Assembly: GCA_025354565.1 (NCBI GenBank)
Contig: JANXMQ010000069.1
Span: forward strand, 21,259 to 85,258
Length of the DNA stretch: 64,000 nt
From: Akkermansiaceae bacterium
Lineage (GTDB): Bacteria; Verrucomicrobiota; Verrucomicrobiia; Verrucomicrobiales; Akkermansiaceae
Direction of reading: 5' to 3'
Of the stretch, positions 48,697-57,078 are shown piece by piece. A program made the translations under genes and the position numbers. Each line of letters begins with the position of its first letter. Position 1 is the first letter of the stretch. A model generated the notes under the pieces. The model saw only the letters and a list, made by a program, of their open reading frames with translations, was not told the origin of the DNA and did not search any database.

Positions 48697-49203
48697 TCAC
48701 GGGGTGGCGAGGAACTTGAGCACGTCTTCCGCCTGTTTCTCGGTCGCGGCGCTGAGGTCGAACCAGACGAGTTTGGAATCTTTGAAAAGATATGCCTGAC
48801 GTTTGGCGAAGCCCATGGTTTTCGGCACGCCGAAGGCATCGACGACCTTGCCATCGTGGTCAGCAAGGAGTTCGAAGGGGAGTTTGTATTTGTCCTTGAA
48901 GGCTTTCTGGGCAGGAACCTTGTCCATGCTCACGCCATAGATTTTGACGCCTTTTTGTGTAAGTTTTTCATAAGAGTCGCGAAGGCTGCATGCCTGTTTG
49001 GTGCAGCCGGGCGTGTCGGCTTTCGGATAGAAATAAACGAGCGTGTAGCCTTTCGCGCCAGCCTCGGCGAGTTTCACGACTTGTTCGTCCTGATTTTTTT
49101 GTTCGACCGCTGGCAGCGCGGCCCCGAGGGCGAGTGGCGCGGCTTGGGCGGTGGTGGCAATGATGCTGGCGGCGGCGGTGAGGACTTGGGCAACGGTTTT
49201 CAT
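48697..49203 (-). CDS. Exported peroxiredoxin (BCP/PrxQ type)
   Basis: A 168-residue protein beginning MKTVAQVLTAAASIIATTAQAA, a signal peptide, so it should act in the periplasm; the ORF-track extension is rejected. The peroxidatic site is TPGCTKQACSLRD, with Cys67 and a second Cys five residues on (Cys72), the PrxQ spacing. YFYPKADTPGC and VYGVSMDKV-like strands complete the thioredoxin fold. It reduces peroxides with a thiol donor. Convergent with the CreD-like gene. Confidence 0.9.
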   Translation of the reverse strand: MKTVAQVLTAAASIIATTAQAAPLALGAALPAVEQKNQDEQVVKLAEAGAKGYTLVYFYPKADTPGCTKQACSLRDSYEKLTQKGVKIYGVSMDKVPAQKAFKDKYKLPFELLADHDGKVVDAFGVPKTMGFAKRQAYLFKDSKLVWFDLSAATEKQAEDVLKFLATP

Positions 49204-49348
49204 CGCCGCAAATCTCGCACCGTATTTTAAAATGGCAATCCCGAGTTGCGGCCAGTGAAATTTACGCAGCTCGCTGAGGTGGTGCGGGCAGGATGGCGGC
49301 ATTCCGGCGCTGGAAATTGTGTCTTGAATCCCGCCCCCGGATGGAATC

Positions 49349-51130
49349 ATGCTGCGTCAGAACATGCCACAGTCCGGTAGCGAGCAAGAGATCATCTATG
49401 AGGGAATCCCAGCTTCTCCCGGCATCGCCATCGCCCCGGTGCATGTGAGCGCCCGTGGCTTCGCGGCACCGGATATTTATGAAATCAATGTAACCGAGGT
49501 GGAAGGCGAGCAGGCCCGGTTCATGCAGGCGTTGGACATCACGAAGCGCCAGTTGGTCGAATTGCAAAGTCGGCTGGAGGATCTATCAGGCAATAACGAG
49601 AGTGGCATCTTCGAGGCGCACGCGATGATTCTCGAAGACCGGGCAGTGGTGGATCGCGTCATCCAAGCCATCGGCCGCCGCCAGCAAAATGCCGAGTATG
49701 CCTTTTACGCGGTGATGCAAAATTTCCTCGAAGCCATGCGCCGCATCCCCGATCCCTATCTGCGGGAGCGGACCGCCGACATCGAGGACGTGGCCCAGCG
49801 GGTATTGAGAAATTTCAGCACCGAGGGCGACGTCCGACCGCTAGGCCCGGAGGATCAACATGTCCTCGTGGCATACGATTTAGCACCGTCGGACACCGCC
49901 TCGATGAACCGGCGGCATGTGTTAGGCTTTGCCACCGAACAAGGCAGTGTGAACTCGCACACCGCTATCCTCGCCCGCTCGTTCGGCATTCCCGCAGTCG
50001 TCGGCTTGGACGGCGCGGTCATCGACATCATCGCGCTGACGCCTTCGATCCTTGATGGTTACACGGGAAAACTGATTTTACACCCCGCCCCTGAAACGCT
50101 GGAACGCTACCGAAGCCTGATGCTGGCTAAGGAAAAAGTCCGCAGCTCGCTGGATGCGATGCGCGGTGCGGCCACTGAAACCGTGGACGGGCGATCTCTA
50201 ACGGTTTCTGCCAACATTGAACTCGTCGATGAACTTGCCCTGGTGAAACGCAGCGGAGCGAAGGGCATCGGCCTCTATCGGACGGAGTTTCTGTTACTCA
50301 ACGGCGAGGAAATGCCGGACGAAAAGCAGCAGGCGGAAGTCTATACCCGAGTTGCCCGCGAGATGGCCCCACACACGGTCATCATCCGGACTCTGGACGC
50401 GGGTGGTGACAAGCTGCCGGTAGAGCCACTAACCGATCCTGAGCCGAATCCCTTTCTTGGCTGGCGTGGCATCCGGGTTTCACTAGCGCGGCCAGCGATG
50501 TTCCGGGAGCAAATACGGGCGGTGCTGCGGGCCAGTGCTTTCGGGAAAGTCGCGCTGATGTTTCCGATGATCTCGGGGATTTCCGAAGTCACCCGGAGCA
50601 AGGAAATGGTGAAGCGCTGCATGGATGAATTAGAAAAAGAAGCGGTTCCCTTCGATCACCACCTGCCTGTCGGGATCATGATCGAGGTGCCAGCCGCCGC
50701 CATTTGCGCGGATCTGCTCGCGCCGGAAGTGGACTTTTTTTCAATCGGCACCAACGACTTGATCCAATACACCGTCGCCGCCGACCGCGTGAATCCCCAT
50801 GTCGCGGAACTCTACCGGCCCACCCACCCGGGGGTGATCCGCTTGATCAAGCGCACTATCGACGCGGCCACCGACAACGGCATCTGGACCGGTGTTTGCG
50901 GGGAAATGGCTGGCGATATTCGTCTAACACCCTTGCTGCTGGGCCTGGGTGTTGAGGAACTTTCGGTCGGTCCGCAACAGGTCCCACGGGTCGGCCAAGT
51001 GATCCGCTCGCTCAGTCATGCGGAGTGCGCGGCGATGGCGGACGAGGCGCTTCGGCTATCGCGAAGTCAGGACATTCTCGAGCTTTCGATGTCGCTCGCT
51101 CGCAAGCATTATGCTAATCTGCTAGATTGA
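49349..51130 (+). CDS. ptsI: Phosphoenolpyruvate-protein phosphotransferase (PTS enzyme I)
   Basis: A 593-residue enzyme I: the N-terminal HPr-interacting region (EGIPASPGIAIAPV), the phospho-His domain with GSVNSHTAILARS (active His204), and the PEP-binding barrel with AKGIGLYRTEFLLL, VIIRTLDAGGDK and SIGTNDLIQYTVAADR. It transfers phosphate from PEP to HPr. HPr and EII genes are not in the window, so it may serve a regulatory (Ntr-like) system. The ATG at 49349 or the one at 49364 could be the start. Confidence 0.95.
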   Translation: MLRQNMPQSGSEQEIIYEGIPASPGIAIAPVHVSARGFAAPDIYEINVTEVEGEQARFMQALDITKRQLVELQSRLEDLSGNNESGIFEAHAMILEDRAVVDRVIQAIGRRQQNAEYAFYAVMQNFLEAMRRIPDPYLRERTADIEDVAQRVLRNFSTEGDVRPLGPEDQHVLVAYDLAPSDTASMNRRHVLGFATEQGSVNSHTAILARSFGIPAVVGLDGAVIDIIALTPSILDGYTGKLILHPAPETLERYRSLMLAKEKVRSSLDAMRGAATETVDGRSLTVSANIELVDELALVKRSGAKGIGLYRTEFLLLNGEEMPDEKQQAEVYTRVAREMAPHTVIIRTLDAGGDKLPVEPLTDPEPNPFLGWRGIRVSLARPAMFREQIRAVLRASAFGKVALMFPMISGISEVTRSKEMVKRCMDELEKEAVPFDHHLPVGIMIEVPAAAICADLLAPEVDFFSIGTNDLIQYTVAADRVNPHVAELYRPTHPGVIRLIKRTIDAATDNGIWTGVCGEMAGDIRLTPLLLGLGVEELSVGPQQVPRVGQVIRSLSHAECAAMADEALRLSRSQDILELSMSLARKHYANLLD

Positions 51131-51207
51131 GCGAGCCTGCGTGGTGGGCATGCTGAGAATGACGAAATGGCATTAGGCGGAACGGCGGATTCAATTATGA
51201 TGTCGGC

Positions 51208-51924
51208 ATGAACACAAACCTGGACCTGAAAATCCGCCGCGCGGGTGAGCGTGGCCATGCAAATCACGGCTGGCTCGACAGTTGGCACACCTTTTCCTTC
51301 GCCGACTATTATGACCCGGAAAACATGGGCTTCCGCTCGCTGCGCGTAATCAATGACGACCGCATCGCCGGTGGTGGCGGATTCCCGACGCATCCCCATC
51401 GCGACATGGAAATTTTCTCCTACCTGTTAGCGGGAAATCTCGCTCACCAAGATTCGATGGGCAACCACCGCGTGCTCAAGCCCGGTGAGATCCAAATGAT
51501 GCGCGCCGGCTCCGGCGTGCGGCACTCCGAGTTCAATCCCTCCGCCACCGAGCCAGCCCATTTGTTGCAAATCTGGATCACGCCCGACACCCGCGGCCTC
51601 ACTCCGGCCTACACCGAGTGGACGCCAGCGCCGGGCCATGAGAACGATGTCAAAACACTGGTGATTTCCACCGACGGGCGGGACTGTTCCGCCACCATCG
51701 CCCAAGATGCGTCGATTTATCTGTTGAAATTCCAGCCCGGCAGCAGCACCAGCCACCAACTCACCGCCGGTCGCGGCCTGTGGCTGCATGTCGCCAAAGG
51801 CTCGGTTAACGTGAACGGCATTCTTCTAACAGCAGGCGACGCGCTCGCCCTGGAACAGCCGGGTGAAATCGCTATCACCGCCACTGCCGAAGCTGCCGAA
51901 GCGATTCTATTTGACCTTGGCTAA
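51208..51924 (+). CDS. Pirin family protein (YhaK-like)
   Basis: A 238-residue bicupin. The N-terminal signature is HGWLDSWHTFSFADYYD with GFRSLRVINDD, and the metal-binding residues lie in FPTHPHRDMEIFSYLLAG and the later SGVRHSEFNPS. Pirins of this type may have quercetinase activity or act in redox sensing. The gene is 36 bp upstream of an ene-reductase, which suggests a joint response to electrophiles. Confidence 0.9.
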   Translation: MNTNLDLKIRRAGERGHANHGWLDSWHTFSFADYYDPENMGFRSLRVINDDRIAGGGGFPTHPHRDMEIFSYLLAGNLAHQDSMGNHRVLKPGEIQMMRAGSGVRHSEFNPSATEPAHLLQIWITPDTRGLTPAYTEWTPAPGHENDVKTLVISTDGRDCSATIAQDASIYLLKFQPGSSTSHQLTAGRGLWLHVAKGSVNVNGILLTAGDALALEQPGEIAITATAEAAEAILFDLG

Positions 51925-51960
51925 ATCCCGCTAAGTTCTCCTAACACTACACCAACTCCC

Positions 51961-53037
51961 ATGTCCGATCCACTATTCCAACCGCTGCGAGCCGGGGCGC
52001 TCACGTTTTCTAACCGCATGGTGATGGCGCCGCTCACCCGCTGCCGCGCCTCCGCCGGGCGTGTGCCTAACAAGATGATGGCCGAGTACTATGTCCAACG
52101 TAGCGCCTTCGGTATGATCCTGACAGAAGCCACCTCGATTTCGCCGCAGGGCGTCGGTTATCCGAACACTCCCGGCATCTGGTCTGCGGAACAAGTGGCG
52201 GGCTGGCAGCTCGTCACCCGTGCCGTGCATGAGGCGGGTGGTCGGATTTTGCTCCAACTCTGGCATGTTGGCCGCGTTTCCGATCCAATCTACCTGAATG
52301 GTGAACTGCCTGTCGCTCCCAGCGCCATCGCGCCAACGGGGCATGTGAGTTTGATTCGTCCACTCAAGGATTTCGTAACGCCCCGCGCCTTGGAACTAAC
52401 CGAAATTCCCGGCATCATCGCAGACTACCGCCGTGCGGCGGAAAACGCGATGACGGCTGGCTTTGACGGAGTGGAAATCCACGGAGCTAACGGTTATCTC
52501 ATCGACCAGTTCCTCCAAGACTCCTCAAACCTGCGCACGGACGAATACGGCGGCTCGATTGAAAACCGCGCCCGTTTCCTGCTAGAAGCCACGGATGCCG
52601 TCACCTCCGTCTGGGGTGCGGGCCGCGTGGGAGTTCACCTTGCCCCTCGTGGCGATGCCCACGGCATGGGCGATTCGGCCATTTCCTCGGTCTTCCATCA
52701 CGCCGCCCGCGAACTCGGAAAACGGCACCTTGCCTTCCTCTGCGCCCGTGAGTCGTATGACAAGCCCGCCCTCGGTCCATCGCTCAAGCACAGCTTCGGC
52801 GGCGTTTACATCGCCAACGAAAATTTCACCGCCGAGGCCGCGCGGGAAGCGATTCGCTCGGGCACAGCCGATGCGGTGGCGTTTGGGAAAACCGCCATCG
52901 CCAATCCTGATCTGGTCGAGCGCTTCCGAGTCGGCGCGCCCCTCAATCCGCCCGACCCGACGACCTTCTACGGCGATGGCCCGCAAGGCTATACCGACTA
53001 TCCATTTCTCGAAACCACAACGATCCAACCATCATGA
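51961..53037 (+). CDS. Old yellow enzyme-type alkene reductase
   Basis: A 358-residue FMN-dependent TIM barrel: NRMVMAPLTRCRA, ILLQLWHVGRVS, FDGVEIHGANGYLIDQFLQD and ENRARFLLEATDAV are all OYE hallmarks, with the His-Asn pair (IHGAN) that binds the substrate carbonyl. These enzymes reduce activated C=C bonds in enones or nitro groups with NAD(P)H. Its stop overlaps the start of the flavin reductase by 4 bp, so both are coupled. Confidence 0.93.
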   Translation: MSDPLFQPLRAGALTFSNRMVMAPLTRCRASAGRVPNKMMAEYYVQRSAFGMILTEATSISPQGVGYPNTPGIWSAEQVAGWQLVTRAVHEAGGRILLQLWHVGRVSDPIYLNGELPVAPSAIAPTGHVSLIRPLKDFVTPRALELTEIPGIIADYRRAAENAMTAGFDGVEIHGANGYLIDQFLQDSSNLRTDEYGGSIENRARFLLEATDAVTSVWGAGRVGVHLAPRGDAHGMGDSAISSVFHHAARELGKRHLAFLCARESYDKPALGPSLKHSFGGVYIANENFTAEAAREAIRSGTADAVAFGKTAIANPDLVERFRVGAPLNPPDPTTFYGDGPQGYTDYPFLETTTIQPS

Positions 53038-53603
53038 ACCAACCACGCATCCTTATCTTCGGCGGTAGTCTCCGCACCGAATCCTACAATCAGAAACTCG
53101 CCACCATCGCTGCGGACGCCGCCCGCGTCGCCGGGGCGGAAGTCACCCTCATCGCCCTCCGGGATTTCCGGATGCCGCTTTTCGACGAAGATCTCGAAGC
53201 CGCCGAGGGAATGCCGGAAACCGCGCGGAAATTGAAAGCGTTGTTTGCGGAAAACACCGGACTCATCATCGCATCGCCCGAGTATAACAGCACCATCACC
53301 GCCGCACTCAAGAACGCGATTGACTGGGTTTCCCGGGCGACTGAGCCTAACGAAAAACCGCTTTCCGTCCTGAGCGGAAAATCCGCAGCGATCCTATCCG
53401 CCTCGCCCGGCGGTTACGGTGGTGCGCGTAGCCTCGCCCAGCTCCGGCCGTTTTTGGAAAACATCGGCATCACCGTCCTCGCGGATCAGGTTTCGATTCC
53501 TAAAGCCTACGAAGCCTTTGATGCCGCTGGTAAATTAATCGATCCCGTCCATGCCGCCGCAGTCACCGCGCTCGCCGCGAGCCTCGTGGCGAAACTTGCA
53601 TGA
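53034..53603 (+). CDS. NADPH-dependent FMN reductase-like protein
   Basis: A 189-residue flavodoxin-fold protein with GGSLRTESYNQKLA (phosphate-binding loop), IIASPEYNSTITAALKNAIDW and ASPGGYGGARSLAQLR, the flavin-binding motifs of the YieF/ChrR group. It reduces FMN or quinones with NAD(P)H. A 4-bp overlap with the ene-reductase implies that it supplies reduced flavin or shares a detoxification role. Confidence 0.92.
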   Translation: MNQPRILIFGGSLRTESYNQKLATIAADAARVAGAEVTLIALRDFRMPLFDEDLEAAEGMPETARKLKALFAENTGLIIASPEYNSTITAALKNAIDWVSRATEPNEKPLSVLSGKSAAILSASPGGYGGARSLAQLRPFLENIGITVLADQVSIPKAYEAFDAAGKLIDPVHAAAVTALAASLVAKLA

Positions 53604-53696
53604 CAGGCCGATTGATACTCGCCACTCCTCCAAGTATTCCAAATTCCGCGAGAAATTCCGATGGCGGTATCCGCGTTGCTGATGCATTGCTTTGCC

Positions 53697-54089
53697 ATGC
53701 ACGAAACGAAGTCTCATAGCAAAACCATCGGCTATCTGTTATGGATTTTCGGTTTCACGGGTGCGCATCGGTTTTATTATGGCAAGCCGATCAGTGGAGT
53801 AATCTGGTTCTGCACGTTGGGTTTATTGGGCGTGGGCTGGCTCATCGATCTCTTTCTGATTCCCGGCATGGACCGTCGGGCGGATGCGCGCTACACCAGC
53901 GGCAGATATGATTATTCGGTCGCATGGATTCTGCTGACCTTTCTCGGAGGCTTTGGCATCCACCGCTTTTATCTTGGTAAACCACTTACCGGATTGCTCT
54001 GGTTGTTTACAGGCGGCTTATTTCTCGTTGGCTGGCTCTATGATTTCTGCACGCTCAATGACCAAGTGGATGAGATGAACCGCGCTTGA
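53697..54089 (+). CDS. Tandem TM2 domain membrane protein
   Basis: About 130 residues with two TM2 units, each with the motif GxxGxHRFYxG: GFTGAHRFYYGKPISG and GGFGIHRFYLGKPLTG, each followed by a hydrophobic helix and a short Asp-rich end. The start at MHETKSHSK is preferred; the ORF-track start 12 codons earlier adds hydrophobic residues not seen in TM2 proteins, but it is possible. The function is unknown. It lies just upstream of the REP cluster. Confidence 0.85.
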   Translation: MHETKSHSKTIGYLLWIFGFTGAHRFYYGKPISGVIWFCTLGLLGVGWLIDLFLIPGMDRRADARYTSGRYDYSVAWILLTFLGGFGIHRFYLGKPLTGLLWLFTGGLFLVGWLYDFCTLNDQVDEMNRA

Positions 54090-54115
54090 TGGGTAACTCT
54101 GGAAACGGCCGAATT

Positions 54116-54194
54116 GGAGCGTGGACATCTTGTCCCGCGTGCTTCCGGCGGACAGAATGTCCGCAGCACCAAGCGTTCAGAATGAACGCGCTCC
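54116..54194. repeat. BIME-like cluster of three hairpins (REP family)
   Basis: Hairpins GGACA-TCT-TGTCC (54123-54135), GCGGACA-GAA-TGTCCGC (54148-54164) and GCGTTCA-GAA-TGAACGC (54173-54189), bounded by GGAGCG at one end and CGCTCC at the other. The outer units have GGAG just ahead of the stem, as in the REPs flanking the RAYT element in leuS, with paired base changes in the stem. Confidence 0.8.
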
Positions 54195-54221
54195 AGCGTC
54201 CGGTTAGCCTGGAGGATTAAC

Positions 54222-54869
54222 TCACTCTAGCAGATCTGACAAGGCTGCCGGTTCGTCAACCAGATGATCGGCTCCGGCGGCGATCAGACGCGCGCGATCG
54301 TGGAAGCCCCAGGTGACGGCGATCGCCCGCATTCCGGCGTTGTGGGCGGTTTCGAGGTCCATGGTGGAATCGCCGATGATGGTGCAGTCCGAGGGAGATA
54401 AATGCAGGGTGTTAGCAATTTCTAACGCACCGGTGGGATCGGGTTTGTGGGGAATGCCGGGGCGTTGGCCTAACACCATGGCAAAGCGGATGGTGGGAAA
54501 AATCTGCGCGACAATGGTTGCGGTGAACGGATGTGGTTTGTTGGACAGCACAGCTAACAGATAGCCACGGTCTTGCAGGGATTCTAGCAGGCTGGTGAGC
54601 CCGGCATAGGCGGTGGTGCCGCTTGGCCAGGTAAGATCATAGTCGGCTTTGAACGCCGCTTCGAGGGTGTGGAAGAGAGCGTCATCGGCATCCGCCGGAG
54701 CGCCACGCCGGATGAGAACACTGGCACCGTTGCCAATGAAATTTCTAACTGCCTCACGCGAATGAGTAGGCAGCCCGGAGGCGGCGAGGGCATGATTCAG
54801 TGAGGCGGCGATCCCATCCAAAGAGTCCACCAGTGTGCCATCGAGATCAAAGATCAGAGCGTGTTTCAC
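54222..54869 (-). CDS. HAD-family phosphatase (phosphoglycolate phosphatase-like)
   Basis: A 215-residue HAD hydrolase. Motif I DLDGTLVDS holds the nucleophile Asp, then a helical cap, motif II VLSNK, motif III Lys in PHKPDPTGAL and motif IV IIGDSTMDLETAHNAG. The sequence fits the Gph/PGP group, which removes phosphate from 2-phosphoglycolate, although many HADs have other substrates. It is a minus-strand gene between the REP cluster and an unknown membrane protein. Confidence 0.88.
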   Translation of the reverse strand: MKHALIFDLDGTLVDSLDGIAASLNHALAASGLPTHSREAVRNFIGNGASVLIRRGAPADADDALFHTLEAAFKADYDLTWPSGTTAYAGLTSLLESLQDRGYLLAVLSNKPHPFTATIVAQIFPTIRFAMVLGQRPGIPHKPDPTGALEIANTLHLSPSDCTIIGDSTMDLETAHNAGMRAIAVTWGFHDRARLIAAGADHLVDEPAALSDLLE

Positions 54870-54908
54870 CTCACGAGACTGGCTGGACCGGGCGCACTGG
54901 GGAAGCGC

Positions 54909-55298
54909 TTAAAAACCGATCAGGCTGACCAATTCGTTATCGCTGAAATCGTCCATGTGATCCACTGCGGCGATCAGGGTTTCCGTTTCGGCGACTTCTT
55001 GGATGGCGAAGGCTTGGGGAGAATCCAGCACTGCGGCGTGTTCAATGGCGCTTGGCGTGGGTCCGACCAGAGAAACCATGGCGAAGACGATGGCAGCGGT
55101 GGCGGCGGCGAAACCCGCGAGCGGGGCGGGGGAGAGCAGGCGGAGCCACCAGGCTTTCGGCACACTGGAGAGGCGGGCCGCCCGCGCGGTATCATCGGCG
55201 AAGCGGGCGCTTGCGGTGATCGGTGGAACGCGGTCTAACAATTTCCACACAGCATCGGATTCCCAAGAGTCATCGGAAGGTTGGCGATTGTGGTTCAT
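54909..55298 (-). CDS. Anti-sigma-like or membrane-anchored protein of unknown function
   Basis: About 129 residues from MNHNRQPSDDSWESDAVW. A soluble N-terminal part with LLDRVPPITASARFADDTAR is followed by one membrane helix (about 70-92, LAGFAAATAAIVFAMVSLV) and a charged C-terminus. This plan (short cytoplasmic segment, single helix) is that of anti-sigma-like proteins in this phylum, but no sigma factor is adjacent, so the assignment is only a suggestion. The ORF-track start is 25 codons upstream. Confidence 0.55.
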   Translation of the reverse strand: MNHNRQPSDDSWESDAVWKLLDRVPPITASARFADDTARAARLSSVPKAWWLRLLSPAPLAGFAAATAAIVFAMVSLVGPTPSAIEHAAVLDSPQAFAIQEVAETETLIAAVDHMDDFSDNELVSLIGF

Positions 55299-55409
55299 GG
55301 CGGCGTGCGGAGTGACGGATGAGGAAACCCGCCGCCGAGCGGAAAGTTGCAATCTTTTCAGCAAAAAAGCCAAGGGTGGCGTTTTAGATTTTTCACACCC
55401 TTAGATTTT

Positions 55410-56162
55410 TCACACCCCACGGCGGTCGCCCCAGAGTCGGATGTGGAGTCGATCACAAAACCGGAATCCTAATTCCCGGCAGCATTCCGCGAGCCATGCG
55501 GAGTGACAATCCAACTCGTCACAAGTCCGACCCTCGGGCATTAGCAGGACGCGCTGTCGGGGGATATCGTGGGCCACGAGGAGAGCTTGGATTTCCTCAA
55601 GATCCGCCGGTTCCGCGACGACGAATTTGAACCAGGCTTTCGGCGAATTTGCGAAAAATGCGAGGGCTTGCGGGTGCCGCCGCAGCGTTTCCGGCATCGC
55701 GGCGTTTGAAAGTTTTGGCGAGACATTGAATTGGTTCACCGCGTCGTGGAAGGCAGGTGAGGGGATACGGGTGCCGTTGGTTTCCACCTCGAACAGATGC
55801 TCCGGCTGGGCTTCGCGGATGTGTCCGATCATGGTGAGAAATTCGTCCTGTTGAAGCAGTGGCTCGCCGCCGGTGATGACAGTGCTCGGGCAATGATAGG
55901 CGAGAATTCGCTCGGCAGCATTTTCTGCAGAGATCTCGAAGGTGACCTCGGATTTGCGGAACTTCGCGTAAGTGGGCAGGGCGTCCTTCTCATGCGGCCA
56001 CGGTGTGCCCTCGAAATTCCAGGTGTGATCCGTGTCGCACCAGATGCAGTGGAGATTGCAGCGCGAGGCCCGGATGAAGACCGCAGGCAGCCCCGCGCTC
56101 ACGCCCTCGCCTTGGAGGGTATGGAAAATTTCCGGGCCATCGCCGAGTTTCGCAAGTTTCAT
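55410..56162 (-). CDS. queE: 7-carboxy-7-deazaguanine synthase (radical SAM)
   Basis: A 250-residue radical SAM enzyme of queuosine/preQ1 synthesis converting 6-carboxy-tetrahydropterin to CDG. The cluster motif C35-x3-C39-x2-C42 lies in RCNLHCIWCDTDHTW, and STVITGGEPLLQQDE is the SAM-binding GGE motif. The N-terminal IFHTLQGEGVSAGLPAVFIR is typical of QueE. Other que genes are not in the window. It diverges from the cobalamin adenosyltransferase gene. Confidence 0.9.
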   Translation of the reverse strand: MKLAKLGDGPEIFHTLQGEGVSAGLPAVFIRASRCNLHCIWCDTDHTWNFEGTPWPHEKDALPTYAKFRKSEVTFEISAENAAERILAYHCPSTVITGGEPLLQQDEFLTMIGHIREAQPEHLFEVETNGTRIPSPAFHDAVNQFNVSPKLSNAAMPETLRRHPQALAFFANSPKAWFKFVVAEPADLEEIQALLVAHDIPRQRVLLMPEGRTCDELDCHSAWLAECCRELGFRFCDRLHIRLWGDRRGV

Positions 56163-56195
56163 GGACGACCAAGAGAAACCACGGATGAAGGCGGA

Positions 56196-56223
56196 TGGAC
56201 ATGCTTTTTTCCGCTGCTAGGAT
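56196..56223 (+). promoter_or_regulatory. Promoter of the cobalamin adenosyltransferase gene, leaderless type
   Basis: TGGACA, 16 bp, TAGGAT, ending exactly 6 bases before the ATG. Transcription would begin at or next to the start codon. Confidence 0.55.
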
Positions 56224-56229
56224 CCGCGC

Positions 56230-56760
56230 ATGAGCATCATCACAGGCCGCGGCGATTCAGGGGAAACGGATCTGATGTTTGGCAGGCGCATCGCGAAAAC
56301 CGCCCCCCGCATTGAGGCACTGGGCGCGGTGGATGAACTGAACGCCGCCCTTGGCCTCGCCCGCGCGGTCGATGAAAATGCCGAAACAGTGGCAGTGATT
56401 GACGGCATCCAGAGCCGCTTGGTCGGGCTGATGGGCCAGCTTGCGACCTTGCCCGAGGACGAGGCGCTTTATTTGGCGAAAAAATACGCGGTCATCACGG
56501 CGGAGGATCTCGCTTGGGTCGTCGCGGTGGCCCATGAGTACGAGGCGAAGGGCGTGAAATTCACGGACTGGGCCAGACCCGGCGCGGCAGGTTCGCTCGC
56601 CCGCGCCGGACTGGACTATGCTAGAGCCGTCGCACGACGGGCGGAGCGCAGTGTGTGGGTTCTCCACGAATCCGGCGAGGTGGTGCCCGAAGTGGTTCGG
56701 CTGTTTTTCAACCGCCTCTCGGACCTGCTGTGGATTCTCGCCCGGAGCAGCGTCGCCTGA
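56230..56760 (+). CDS. PduO-type cob(I)alamin adenosyltransferase
   Basis: A 176-residue protein that transfers adenosine from ATP to cob(I)alamin, making coenzyme B12. The N-terminal ITGRGDSGETDLMFG is the phosphate-binding loop of the PduO family, followed by RIEALGAVDELNAALGLAR and the C-terminal Arg-rich helix YARAVARRAERSVW. It agrees with the B12 uptake genes at 30-32 kb as part of cobalamin use. The start is supported by the promoter ending 6 bases upstream. Confidence 0.92.
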   Translation: MSIITGRGDSGETDLMFGRRIAKTAPRIEALGAVDELNAALGLARAVDENAETVAVIDGIQSRLVGLMGQLATLPEDEALYLAKKYAVITAEDLAWVVAVAHEYEAKGVKFTDWARPGAAGSLARAGLDYARAVARRAERSVWVLHESGEVVPEVVRLFFNRLSDLLWILARSSVA

Positions 56761-56783
56761 TTGCCAAAGATTTCAAAAAGGGA

Positions 56784-56812
56784 TTGCCAAGCTCGGATCG
56801 AGTTCCTAGCTT
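56784..56812 (+). promoter_or_regulatory. Promoter of tRNA-Ser
   Basis: TTGCCA, 17 bp, TAGCTT, ending 12 bp before the tRNA 5' end. The -10 is identical to that of the aspartase gene. Confidence 0.65.
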
Positions 56813-56824
56813 CCCGCCTTCCAA

Positions 56825-56914
56825 GGGCAGGTGTCAGAGTGGTCGAATGAGCACGCTTGGAAAGCGTGTGTAGCAGCAATGTTACCGAGGGTTCGAATCC
56901 CTCCCTGTCCGCCA
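56825..56914 (+). tRNA. tRNA-Ser (GGA anticodon)
   Basis: Class II cloverleaf: acceptor GGGCAGG pairs with CCTGTCC (one G-T pair), discriminator G, encoded CCA. The anticodon loop CTTGGAAAG gives GGA; a long variable arm (about 17 nt) and the T-loop GGTTCGAATCC follow. The region to the right becomes AT-rich, and tRNA-Ser 3' ends are common integration sites. Confidence 0.95.
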
Positions 56915-57078
56915 TCATTGGCAATCAATAGCCGCTCAGCAGCTCGGTCCATCGGCCCTTTCAAGAGCCACCCGCAAATGGAAATCCTAGCAATTTGATG
57001 AAAGTAATCCGCTTCCAAACGTAAGGAGCGGGTCAGGTTTCGATCCAAAACATCCTCATCTCCACCTGCTTATTTGCC

